Of a stretch of 38,056 nucleotides of DNA, positions 8,280-15,296 are shown in pieces. The stretch comes from Oscillospiraceae bacterium. Its GTDB lineage: Bacteria > Bacillota > Clostridia > Oscillospirales > Oscillospiraceae. A model generated the notes under the pieces. It did no database searches and was not told where the DNA came from. It saw nothing but the letters and a program-made list of their open reading frames with translations. The first letter of the stretch is position 1; every line of letters starts with the position of its first letter. The DNA is taken from the NCBI GenBank assembly GCA_022799035.1, contig JAAWNQ010000020.1, positions 1 to 38,056 on the forward strand, written 5' to 3'. A program made the position numbers and the translations under genes.

Positions 8280-9188
8280 TTACAGTTTGGCCAGCTCAAT
8301 GGCGATCTGGGCCGCCACTCTGGCGTTATTGTAGGCAAGCTGGAGATTGGAGGCGAAGGAGACGCCCTTGGTGCAGTCCTTGATATGGGCCAGCAGATAG
8401 GGGGTGGTGTCCTTGCCCCGGATATTGTCCTTTTTGGCGGAGTCCAGCGCCTTCAGGATGACCTTCTCCATGTCGTCGAAGTCCAGTTCGTACTCCTGGG
8501 GGATGGGGTTGCCGATGACCACGCCCCCCTTGAGACCCAGGTCCCACTTGGTCTTCAGGATGGCGGCGGCCTCCTTCACGTTCACCTTGCAGTCCACCTT
8601 GCACCCGCTCTTGCGGCAGTAGAAGGCGGGGAAGTCCTCGGTGTCGATGCCCAGGACGGGGACCCCGTGGGTCTCCAGATACTCCAGGGTCTTGGGGATG
8701 TCCAGCAGGGACTTGGCACCGGCGCAGACCACGGCCACGCCGGTGTTGGCCAGCTCCTCCAGGTCGGCGGAGACGTCCATGGTGACCTCAGCCCCCCGGT
8801 GGACGCCGCCGATGCCGCCGGTGGCAAAGACGCGGATCCCCGCCATTTCAGAGAGCATCATGGTGGTGGCTACGGTGGTGGCGCCGGTCTTGCCGGTGGC
8901 AAGGTAGGCGGCCACGTCCCGGCGGCTGACCTTGCCCACCCCGTCGGCCTTGCACATGATCTCCAGCTCCTGGGGGGTGAGGCCCACCTTCAGCTTGCCG
9001 CCGATGATGGCGGTGGTGGCGGGGATGGCCCCCTCGCCCCGGATGACCTCCTCCACCTTATGGGAGAACTCCACGTTTTCCGGGTAGGGCATACCGTGGG
9101 AGAGGATGGTGGACTCCAGAGCCACCACGGGAAGACCCTTGTCCAGGGCGGCCTGGACTTCAGGGGAGACGGAAAGGTAGTTGTGCAT
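8280..9188 (-). CDS. psuG: Pseudouridine-5'-phosphate glycosidase
   Basis: PsuG family, 302 residues: it breaks the C-C glycosidic bond of pseudouridine 5'-phosphate to give uracil and ribose-5-phosphate. Family blocks are ALESTILSHGMPYPENVE with the catalytic-region Glu, GAIPATTAIIGGKLKVGL, KVSRRDVAAYLATGKTGATTV, ATGGIGGVHRGAEVTMDVSADL and GNPIPQEYE. The length equals the family norm. The start follows GAAGGGGG. It is 42 nt downstream of the kinase gene psuK, which makes its substrate. The pair removes pseudouridine released by tRNA and rRNA turnover or present in the gut diet. Confidence 0.97.
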   Translation of the reverse strand: MHNYLSVSPEVQAALDKGLPVVALESTILSHGMPYPENVEFSHKVEEVIRGEGAIPATTAIIGGKLKVGLTPQELEIMCKADGVGKVSRRDVAAYLATGKTGATTVATTMMLSEMAGIRVFATGGIGGVHRGAEVTMDVSADLEELANTGVAVVCAGAKSLLDIPKTLEYLETHGVPVLGIDTEDFPAFYCRKSGCKVDCKVNVKEAAAILKTKWDLGLKGGVVIGNPIPQEYELDFDDMEKVILKALDSAKKDNIRGKDTTPYLLAHIKDCTKGVSFASNLQLAYNNARVAAQIAIELAKL

Positions 9189-9230
9189 GGGAAGGACCCC
9201 CTTCTGGTATTAATATTAAGATATATGTTT

Positions 9231-10220
9231 TTAAGGCGTCAGAGCTTCGATATGGAGGCGGCCCTGACGGGCGGCGGCCCAGGCCCCCTCCACGGTGACG
9301 TTGGGGTTGATGGTGTGGGGGTGCTGGAGAGCCAGCCGGGCTACGCCGGAGGCGAAAATGAGGGAATCCTCGGGGGACAGACGGTTCAGAGAGGCAAAAA
9401 GAAGCCCGCCCATGAAGGCGTCCCCAGCCCCGGTGGCGTTGGCAATGTTGTCCAGAGGGTCCCCCAGGACCCGCAGGGCCTTCCCCTCCCGGTCCAGGGA
9501 GAAGCTGCCCTCCCTTCCCAGACTTACCACCACCTGGCGTACGCCACGGTCCAGGAGCTTTTCGCAGGCGGCGGGAAGGGCGTCGGCCAGACTCATGCCG
9601 CTGAGGACTTCCAACTCGAAGCGGTTGGGTTTGATAACGGAGTAGCCGTGAAGGGAGCCGGTGAGCTTTTGGGCGTAGGTACAGCTTACCGGATCCACGA
9701 AGACAGGGATATGGTCCCCGTAAGTTTCGGATATGTAGGTCAGGATGGCCTCCGGCAGCCCGGTGTCCATGACAATGGCTCCGGCGCCCTGGATCACGTC
9801 CCGTTTTTCCTCCAGATGCTCTATGGTGAGATGCTGGAGCACCCGCATGTCGGACACGGCCAGAGCCATCTCTCCCCGGTCGTTGTGGAGGGAGAGGTAG
9901 ATCGAGGTGCCGTGGCCGGGGATCACCAGGGAGTGGGAGGCGTCGATGCCGGCCTCCCGGCAGTCCCGGAGGATCTCCTGGGCGTGGACGTCGCTGCCCA
10001 GGGCGGTGATAAGTTTGACTTCCAGGCCCAGACGGGCGGCGTTGGCACAGATATTATGGGTCACACCCCCCACGCTGGAGCTGATGATCCCCGGATTGGA
10101 ATCCTCCATGACCAGAGGAAGGCCGCTGCGGCCCATCATGTCCAGATTGGCGGCGCCGATACCCAAAACATAGGGCTTAGGGGGAGAAGAGAGATGCGGA
10201 TCCGCAGAATAAAGACTCAT
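9231..10220 (-). CDS. psuK: Pseudouridine kinase (PfkB family)
   Basis: PfkB-family kinase of 329 residues. It has YVLGIGAANLDMMGRS, the GGVTHNICANAARLG substrate block typical of pseudouridine kinases, and the ATP and catalytic block ATGAGDAFMGGLLFA. It is assigned as PsuK from this block and from its position directly before psuG. It converts pseudouridine to pseudouridine 5'-phosphate. It is the first gene of the minus-strand salvage run; a consensus promoter lies about 66 nt upstream of the start. The ribosome site is weak (AGGA at about 8 nt). The N-terminal 15 residues extend past the kinase fold. Confidence 0.93.
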   Translation of the reverse strand: MSLYSADPHLSSPPKPYVLGIGAANLDMMGRSGLPLVMEDSNPGIISSSVGGVTHNICANAARLGLEVKLITALGSDVHAQEILRDCREAGIDASHSLVIPGHGTSIYLSLHNDRGEMALAVSDMRVLQHLTIEHLEEKRDVIQGAGAIVMDTGLPEAILTYISETYGDHIPVFVDPVSCTYAQKLTGSLHGYSVIKPNRFELEVLSGMSLADALPAACEKLLDRGVRQVVVSLGREGSFSLDREGKALRVLGDPLDNIANATGAGDAFMGGLLFASLNRLSPEDSLIFASGVARLALQHPHTINPNVTVEGAWAAARQGRLHIEALTP

Positions 10221-10285
10221 ATTTTTGTCCTATCTATACAGGAATAATGGGCATACTCTTCCGGAGGGTGTAAAGAATCAATAAG

Positions 10286-10314
10286 ATTATAGCAGTTTTC
10301 CTCCACCATGTCAA
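10286..10314 (-). promoter_or_regulatory. Sigma-A promoter of the nucleoside/pseudouridine salvage run
   Basis: On the minus strand, TTGACA (10309-10314) and TATAAT (10286-10291) are separated by exactly 17 nt; both hexamers are perfect consensus. The start point would be near 10279, giving a leader of about 60 nt before psuK. Confidence 0.85.
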
Positions 10315-10361
10315 TCAAAAGGAGAGGGGAAAATCCAAAAGAGGAAAAAAGGGGGAAGCCG

Positions 10362-10390
10362 TTGAAATGACAGTGAAAATGGGGTATACT
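10362..10390 (+). promoter_or_regulatory. Promoter of M20 peptidase gene
   Basis: TTGAAA (10362-10367) and TATACT (10385-10390) are spaced by 17 nt and lead into the peptidase gene. It is divergent from the salvage promoter, with about 47 nt between the two -35 boxes, so one regulator could act on both. Confidence 0.7.
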
Positions 10391-10445
10391 GATCCTGTCC
10401 ATGTTCATATTGACGGAAAATTCACAAGAAATGGGAGGCCGTGTC

Positions 10446-11690
10446 ATGTCCTATCAAGTGTCCGAAAGGGTCCGGGAGAGCTTTGAGCTCCTCACCGCCC
10501 ATCCGGGGGTAAAGCAGGCCCTGGAGTATATGGAGAAGGACCAGGAGGAGATCCTCCAGAGACAGATGGAGCTGACCCTGATCCCCGCCCCCACCTTCCA
10601 CGAGGAGAGGAAGGCCGCCCGGCTGCTGGAGATGTTCCGGGATGAGGGGCTGGAGGATTGTCACATCGACGAGTACGGCAACTGTGTGGGGCTCCGCCGG
10701 GGGACCGGGGGAGGGAAGACCGTGCTGCTGGAGGCCCACATGGACACGGTGTTCGATATGGAAACCAAGCTGGAGATCCGCCGGGAGGACGGGTGGATCC
10801 GCTGTCCGGGGATCGTGGACGACACCCGGGGGTGCGTCACCCTGCTGTCGGTGGTCCGGGCGTTGAACGCCGCCGGGATCCGGACCGGAGGGGACATCCA
10901 GGTGGTGGGCACCGTCCAGGAGGAGGGGACGGGGGCCCTGAAGGGGATGCAATATTATGTAAACCATCACCCGGAGCTGGAGGCCAGCGTGTCCATCGAC
11001 GGGTCGGGGCACCGGGGGGTCATCTACCGGGCCACGGGGATCCAGACGGTGGAGATCACCTTCCACGGGAAGGGGGGCCACGCCTATATCGCCTTTGGGG
11101 AGGTGGCAAACCCGGCCCACGCCGCAGCCCGGGCGGCGGCCAAGATCGCCGAGCTGCGGGTGCCGGAGAGCCCCAAGACCACCTTTGCCGTCACCAACCT
11201 CCACGCGGGGAACATGTCGGCGGTACACGCCATCCCGGGGGAGGCCAGGATGGTGGTGAACTTCCGCTCCAACTCCCACGCCGAGCTGGAAAAGCTGCGG
11301 GAGGCCATCTTTGGGGCCATCGAGGAGGCCTGCCGGGAGGAGACGGAGCGGTGGGGGAGGGATACCATCACCTGGGACAGCCACTATTTCTGCGATGTGG
11401 ACGCCGGGGAGCAGGAGGAGCACGCCCCCATTGTGGAGGCGGCGGTGGCGGCCTCCCGGTTTTTGGGGTGCGAGGAGCCCAATCTGCCGGTGGACGGGTG
11501 TACCAACTGCAACCGGGCCATTGAGGCGGGGCTGCCGGCGGTGTGTTTGGGGGAGGGGGATTACGACCCCCACATCCACTCCCTGGCGGAGGAGTTTAAG
11601 GAGGAGGACGCCTTTAAGGGGTGTCAGCAGGCGCTGTTGACGGTGCTGATGTGTACCGGGGGAGAGTGGGGGGAGAGTGTGCTCCTTTGA
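10446..11690 (+). CDS. M20-family metallopeptidase / amidohydrolase
   Basis: Zinc-dependent M20 peptidase of 414 residues, PepT/ArgE-like. It removes residues from small peptides or deacylates amino acids in the cytoplasm. Metal ligands are visible in order: His in LLEAHMDTVF, Asp in PGIVDDTRGC, the Glu pair in VGTVQEEGTG, Asp in SIDGSGHRG and His near the C-terminus in PHIHSLAEEF. The dimerisation (lid) domain lies between, with TFHGKGGHAY. The start was placed at 10446, because GGGAGG precedes it, rather than at the in-frame ATG at 10401, which lacks a ribosome site. The last residues and the stop lie inside copy A of a duplicated intergenic element. The substrate is unknown. Confidence 0.9.
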   Translation: MSYQVSERVRESFELLTAHPGVKQALEYMEKDQEEILQRQMELTLIPAPTFHEERKAARLLEMFRDEGLEDCHIDEYGNCVGLRRGTGGGKTVLLEAHMDTVFDMETKLEIRREDGWIRCPGIVDDTRGCVTLLSVVRALNAAGIRTGGDIQVVGTVQEEGTGALKGMQYYVNHHPELEASVSIDGSGHRGVIYRATGIQTVEITFHGKGGHAYIAFGEVANPAHAAARAAAKIAELRVPESPKTTFAVTNLHAGNMSAVHAIPGEARMVVNFRSNSHAELEKLREAIFGAIEEACREETERWGRDTITWDSHYFCDVDAGEQEEHAPIVEAAVAASRFLGCEEPNLPVDGCTNCNRAIEAGLPAVCLGEGDYDPHIHSLAEEFKEEDAFKGCQQALLTVLMCTGGEWGESVLL

Positions 11691-11841
11691 TAGGGGGCTT
11701 TGATGGGATGGATTTTTGGAAGGTCTATCCTTATTAAAGGGTAGGACCGTGGCTGGAAAGGGAAACCGTACCTGGCGGCGCGCCGGGTCTGCGCGCCCTA
11801 CGGGGGATACCCCCACAAGGGATACCCCACAGGGGGATGTT
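11659..11841 (+). repeat. Tandem structured intergenic element, copy A
   Basis: First of two direct copies filling the 436 nt gap before the SCIFF gene. Shared blocks are GGGGAGAGTGG, GAGAGTGTGCTC, TTTGATGGGATGGATTTTTG, the hairpin GGTCTATCC-TTATTAAA-GGGTAGGACC and the palindromic GGCGCGCCGGGTCTGCGCGC, then GGGATACCCC units. Copy A includes the 3' end of the M20 gene, so the duplication copied coding sequence. It has an extra 13 nt internal duplication of the GATGGG region. Confidence 0.75.
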
Positions 11842-12020
11842 CGGGGAGAGTGGGGAGAGAGTGTGCTCTTTTGATGGGATGGATTTTTGGAAGATCTGTC
11901 CTTATTAGAGGGTAGGACCATAGCTGGGAAGGAAAACCATGCCTGATGGCGCGCCGGGTCGTCGCGCCCCACAAGGCATACCCCGCAGGGTATGCCCAAC
12001 AGGGGGGATGTCCGGGGTAT
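11842..12020 (+). repeat. Tandem structured intergenic element, copy B
   Basis: Second copy, offset from copy A by 171-184 nt. It keeps GAGAGTGTGCTC, TTTGATGGGATGGATTTTTG, the TCCTTATTA hairpin and GGCGCGCCGGGTC with scattered substitutions. It ends in several palindromic GGTATACCCC/GGGGTAT-type units just upstream of the SCIFF promoter. No gene is visible in it. Confidence 0.75.
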
Positions 12021-12063
12021 ATCCCACAGGGGGTGTTGCGAGGAGGGGGAGACGAGGGAAATG

Positions 12064-12092
12064 TTGACTTCTTTTTTTCCCTGTGGTATAAT
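12064..12092 (+). promoter_or_regulatory. SCIFF operon promoter
   Basis: TTGACT (12064-12069) and perfect TATAAT (12087-12092) with a 17 nt spacer. The start point is near 12100, and AAGGAGG lies in the short leader before the ATG at 12127. Confidence 0.85.
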
Positions 12093-12126
12093 CATGCCAA
12101 CATACATATAAGGAGGGGGAACCCCT

Positions 12127-12273
12127 ATGAAGCACATTCAGACTCTGGAGACCCGGAACCTCTGCGACAGCGCCAAGACCGGCGGCTGCGGCGAGTGCCA
12201 GACCTCTTGCCAGTCCGCCTGCAAGACCAGCTGCGGCATTGCCAATCAGCAGTGCGAGAGCGTGAGCAAGTAA
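12127..12273 (+). CDS. scfA: SCIFF ranthipeptide precursor (six-cysteine peptide family)
   Basis: Precursor peptide of 48 residues, too short for most gene callers. It begins MKHIQTLETR and has the family core GGCGECQTSCQSACKTSC followed by GIANQQCE. SCIFF peptides are crosslinked by a radical SAM maturase that joins a Cys sulfur to a non-alpha carbon of a nearby residue, and they are near-universal in Clostridia. In the C. thermocellum peptide CteA the reported link is Cys32 to Thr37 (recalled, not checked). Here Cys32 is in place but residue 37 is Gly, and there is a seventh Cys at position 13. Strong AAGGAGG ribosome site, strong promoter upstream, terminator directly after, maturase gene next. 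Confidence 0.95.
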   Translation: MKHIQTLETRNLCDSAKTGGCGECQTSCQSACKTSCGIANQQCESVSK

Positions 12274-12287
12274 GCTGTTCGAGCCTG

Positions 12288-12316
12288 AAAATGCCGCCGG
12301 TTTCGGCGGCATTTTT
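12288..12316 (+). terminator. Terminator/attenuator after SCIFF gene
   Basis: Ten-pair stem AAATGCCGCC (12289-12298) / GGCGGCATTT (12305-12314) with a 6 nt loop and a T run. It would let the small peptide message be more abundant than the read-through maturase message. Confidence 0.85.
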
Positions 12317-12326
12317 GTTGGAAAGA

Positions 12327-12487
12327 GGGGCGGAGCGACAGCCAGCAAGATGGGTAAGACCCGGAGCGGAGCGAAAACACGGAAAAGGGCGGAGCCCTTT
12401 GGAGGGATTTTGCGGAGACGGAGGGGCTTAGACAGATTGCGGTATGGCTGGCGCAGAGCCTGACAGCCAGAGGGGCGGAGCGGCGGT
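12327..12487 (+). repeat. GC-rich intergenic repeat, copy R3
   Basis: Third copy of the element found at 6150-6525, here on the plus strand. Core blocks are AAGACCCGGAGCGGAGCGAA, AAGGGCGGAGCCCTTT, GATTTTGCGGAGACGGAGGG and GGCTTAGACAG. It is bounded by AGAGGGGCGGAGCG at each end. It lies between the SCIFF terminator and the maturase gene. Confidence 0.65.
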
Positions 12488-12527
12488 CCTCTATGGACAG
12501 GTGAAAATGGGAGGAGAGTTGTACGGT

Positions 12528-13913
12528 ATGATACACCGGTATACATTGAACGGGATGAACATTGTCATCGACACCCACTCCGGGTCGGTCCATGTGGTGG
12601 ACCCGGCGGCCTATGACGTCATCGGGCTTTACGACGAGGGAAAGGGGCGGGAGGAGATCATCCCCGCCATGCTGGAGAAGTACGCCGGGGACCCTGAGGT
12701 CACCCGGGAGGAGCTGGAGGAGTGCTGCGGGGAGATCGAGGCCCTGCGGGCCGCGGGAAAGCTCTTTGCGGAGGATACCTTTGAGCCGCTGGCGGGGGAG
12801 CTGAAGGAGCGGTCGGCGGGGGTGGTGAAGGCGCTGTGCCTCCATGTGGCCCACACCTGCAACCTGAACTGCTCCTACTGCTTTGCCAGCCAGGGCAACT
12901 ACCATGGGGACCGGGCGGTGATGTCCTTCGAGGTGGGCAAGCAGGCCCTGGACTTCCTTATGGACCACTCCGGGTCCCGGCGGAACCTGGAGGTGGACTT
13001 CTTTGGGGGGGAGCCCCTGATGAACTGGCAGGTGGTGAAGGATCTGGTGGCCTACGCCCGCTCGGTGGAGAAGGAGAGGGGGAAGAACTTCCGGTTTACC
13101 CTCACCACCAACGGGGTGCTCATCGACGACGACGTGATCCAGTTCGCCAATAAGGAGATGCACAATGTGGTGCTGTCCCTGGACGGGCGGAGGGAGGTCC
13201 ACGACCGGTTCCGGGTGGACTACGCCGGACAGGGGAGCTGGGAGAGGATCGTGCCCAAGTTCCAGAAGCTGGTGGAGGCCCGGGGGAACAAGGGCTATTA
13301 CATGCGGGGGACCTTCACCCACCACAACCCGGATTTTCTGGAGGATATCAAGGCCATGCTGGAGCTGGGGTTCACCGAGCTCTCCATGGAGCCGGTGGTG
13401 TGCGCCCCTGACGACCCCTCCGCCCTCACCCGGGAGGACATGGACATTGTGATGGAGCAGTACGAGAAGCTGGCCGGGCTGATGGCACAGCGGCGGAAGG
13501 AGGGGCGGCCCTTTACCTTCTACCACTACATGATCGACCTAACCGGAGGGCCCTGTGTGTACAAGAGGATCTCGGGGTGCGGCTCCGGGACCGAGTACAT
13601 GGCCGTCACCCCCTGGGGGGACCTGTATCCCTGCCACCAGTTCGTGGGGGAGGAGAAGTTTAAGTTGGGGGACGTGTGGCACGGGGTCACCGCCCCCCAG
13701 GTCCAGGGGGAGTTTGCCGCCTGCAACGTCTACACCCGGCCCCAGTGCCGGGAGTGCTGGGCGCGGCTCTACTGCTCAGGCGGCTGCGCCGCCAACGCTT
13801 ACCACGCCACCGGGTCGGTGAACGGGGTGTATGAGCAGGGGTGCGAGCTGTTCCGGAAGAGGATGGAGTGCGCCATCGCCCTGGAGGCGGCCCGGACGTT
13901 GGGGGACGGCTGA
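12528..13913 (+). CDS. scfB: SCIFF radical SAM maturase
   Basis: Radical SAM/SPASM enzyme of 461 residues that installs the thioether crosslink in the SCIFF peptide. The N-terminal part (about residues 1-95) resembles the peptide-binding RRE-like region of CteB, opening MIHRYTLNGMNIVID. The [4Fe-4S]-SAM motif is CNLNCSYC with Cys111, Cys115 and Cys118; GGE and the TTNG strand follow. The C-terminal SPASM region has cysteines in CVYKRISGCGSG, LYPCH, CNVYTRPQCRECWARLYCSGGC and CELF, enough for two auxiliary clusters. Start ATG at 12528 follows GGAGGAGAG; upstream in-frame codons run into the R3 repeat. Its stop overlaps the next start by 1 nt (TGATG). Confidence 0.95.
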   Translation: MIHRYTLNGMNIVIDTHSGSVHVVDPAAYDVIGLYDEGKGREEIIPAMLEKYAGDPEVTREELEECCGEIEALRAAGKLFAEDTFEPLAGELKERSAGVVKALCLHVAHTCNLNCSYCFASQGNYHGDRAVMSFEVGKQALDFLMDHSGSRRNLEVDFFGGEPLMNWQVVKDLVAYARSVEKERGKNFRFTLTTNGVLIDDDVIQFANKEMHNVVLSLDGRREVHDRFRVDYAGQGSWERIVPKFQKLVEARGNKGYYMRGTFTHHNPDFLEDIKAMLELGFTELSMEPVVCAPDDPSALTREDMDIVMEQYEKLAGLMAQRRKEGRPFTFYHYMIDLTGGPCVYKRISGCGSGTEYMAVTPWGDLYPCHQFVGEEKFKLGDVWHGVTAPQVQGEFAACNVYTRPQCRECWARLYCSGGCAANAYHATGSVNGVYEQGCELFRKRMECAIALEAARTLGDG

Positions 13914-15253
13914 TGGAGACCCCCATCCTGGACTTTTTGCGGGAGTATGAGAAAAAGAATATGAGCCGGCTCCACATGCCGGGGCACAAGGGGATTGGCC
14001 CCTTGGGGTGCGAGGGCTGGGACATCACCGAGGTGAAGGGGGCGGATTCCCTCTATGAGGCGGAGGGGATCATCGCCCGGAGCGAGACCAACGCCGCACG
14101 GCTTTTTGGCTCGGGGCGGACGCTTTACTCCACCGAGGGCTCCAGCCAGTGCATCCGGGCCATGCTGGCGCTGGCATTGCAGAACCGGCCCGCCGGGAGC
14201 GGCCCGGTGGTGCTGGCAGGGCGGAACGCCCACAGGAGCTTTCTCTCCGCCGCCGCCCTGCTGGATCTGGAGGTGGAGTGGCTGTGGCCGGAGGGGGAGG
14301 GGCGGAGCCTGTGCAGCTGTCCCATCACCCCGGAGGGGCTGGAGGGGGAGCTCTCCGCCATGGAGAGGCCTCCGTTTGCGGTTTACATAACATCGCCGGA
14401 CTATCTGGGGGGGAGGGCGGATATTGCCGCCCTGGGGGAGGTCTGTCACCGGAGGGGGATCCCGCTGTTGGTGGACAACGCCCACGGGGCCTACCTCCAT
14501 TTTCTGGAGAAGCCCTGCCACCCCCTGGATCTGGGGGCGGATCTGTGCTGTGATTCGGCCCATAAGACCCTGCCCGTGCTGACGGGAGGGGCCTATCTCC
14601 ATGTTTCCCCCAATGCCCCCAAGGGTATGGGGGAGGGGGCCAGGGGGGTTATGGCCCTGTTTGGCTCCACCAGTCCCTCCTATCTGACCCTGGCCTCCCT
14701 GGACGGCTGCAACGGCTGGCTGGCGGAGGAGGGGCCGGGGAGGATCCGGGGGACGGCCGAAGGGCTTGCCGGGGTAAAGGCCAAGCTGCTCCAACAGGGC
14801 TGGAGGCTCTGGGGGGAGGAGCCCTTGAAGCTGACGGTGGACGCCGCCGCCTCGGGCTGGAGGGGAGACGAGCTTGGGGAGCTTCTCCGGGCGGGGGGAG
14901 TGGAGCCAGAGTTTGCCGACCGGGACTATGTGGTGCTGATGGCCTCGGGGAATACGAGGGGGGAGGAGCTTCAAAGGCTGGCGGAGGCCTTTGCCCGCGG
15001 GAGGCCCCAGCCTGGGGAGCCTGTAGCCGCCCCTGCCCTGACCCGGGGGAAGCGGGTCATGTCCATCCGGCAGGCCATGCTCTCCCCCCAGGAGGAGCTA
15101 ACCGTGGAGGAGTGTGTGGGGCGGGTGTGCGCCGCCCCTACGGTGAGCTGTCCCCCCGCCGTCCCCATTTTGGTCTGCGGGGAAGTGGTGGATGAGGCGG
15201 CGGTGGAGCGGTTCCGGTATTATGGGATCGACCGTTGCGTAGTAATTAAGTAG
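13913..15253 (+). CDS. Orn/Lys/Arg decarboxylase-family PLP enzyme
   Basis: Fold-type I PLP enzyme of 446 residues of the YaaO/SpeA-like group, which decarboxylates arginine, lysine or ornithine to a polyamine precursor. The family opening HMPGHKG is present, followed by GADSLYEAEG, LYSTEGSSQCIRA, VDNAHGAY and the Schiff-base segment CDSAHKTLPVLTGGAYLHV with the PLP Lys. A C-terminal domain ends PAVPILVCGEVV...IDRCVVIK. It starts at the ATG that overlaps the scfB stop, so it is translationally coupled to the maturase. The substrate is not decidable from sequence; arginine and lysine are both common in the group. A role in SCIFF biology is not established. Confidence 0.9.
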   Translation: METPILDFLREYEKKNMSRLHMPGHKGIGPLGCEGWDITEVKGADSLYEAEGIIARSETNAARLFGSGRTLYSTEGSSQCIRAMLALALQNRPAGSGPVVLAGRNAHRSFLSAAALLDLEVEWLWPEGEGRSLCSCPITPEGLEGELSAMERPPFAVYITSPDYLGGRADIAALGEVCHRRGIPLLVDNAHGAYLHFLEKPCHPLDLGADLCCDSAHKTLPVLTGGAYLHVSPNAPKGMGEGARGVMALFGSTSPSYLTLASLDGCNGWLAEEGPGRIRGTAEGLAGVKAKLLQQGWRLWGEEPLKLTVDAAASGWRGDELGELLRAGGVEPEFADRDYVVLMASGNTRGEELQRLAEAFARGRPQPGEPVAAPALTRGKRVMSIRQAMLSPQEELTVEECVGRVCAAPTVSCPPAVPILVCGEVVDEAAVERFRYYGIDRCVVIK

Positions 15254-15279
15254 GGGCGGATAGTATCCGCCCCTACTTT
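15248..15279 (+). terminator. Palindromic terminator overlapping decarboxylase stop
   Basis: Perfect stem GTAGGGGCGGAT (15250-15261) / ATCCGCCCCTAC (15265-15276), 3 nt loop, flanked by AA and TTT so that it extends to 14 pairs. The stop codon TAG at 15251-15253 is inside the left arm. Confidence 0.75.
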
Positions 15280-15296
15280 CGGGAAAGGAGAACCAT

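Noticed and set aside
8385..10247. A 620-codon plus-strand open frame
   Set aside because: It is antisense to psuG and psuK, is rich in Gly, His, Asp and Val as expected from the complement of GC-rich codons, has no ribosome site and shows no recognisable domain.
11659..12060. Possible CRISPR array
   Set aside because: Only two long diverged copies exist, without short regular repeats, unique spacers or cas genes.
10422..12137. A 571-codon minus-strand open frame opposite the M20 peptidase
   Set aside because: It runs through the duplicated intergenic element and antisense to a clear peptidase; its composition is that of a shadow frame.
12444..12527. Upstream start for the SCIFF maturase
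   Set aside because: The extension is encoded by the end of repeat R3 and does not resemble known maturase N-termini; GGAGGAGAG fits the ATG at 12528.
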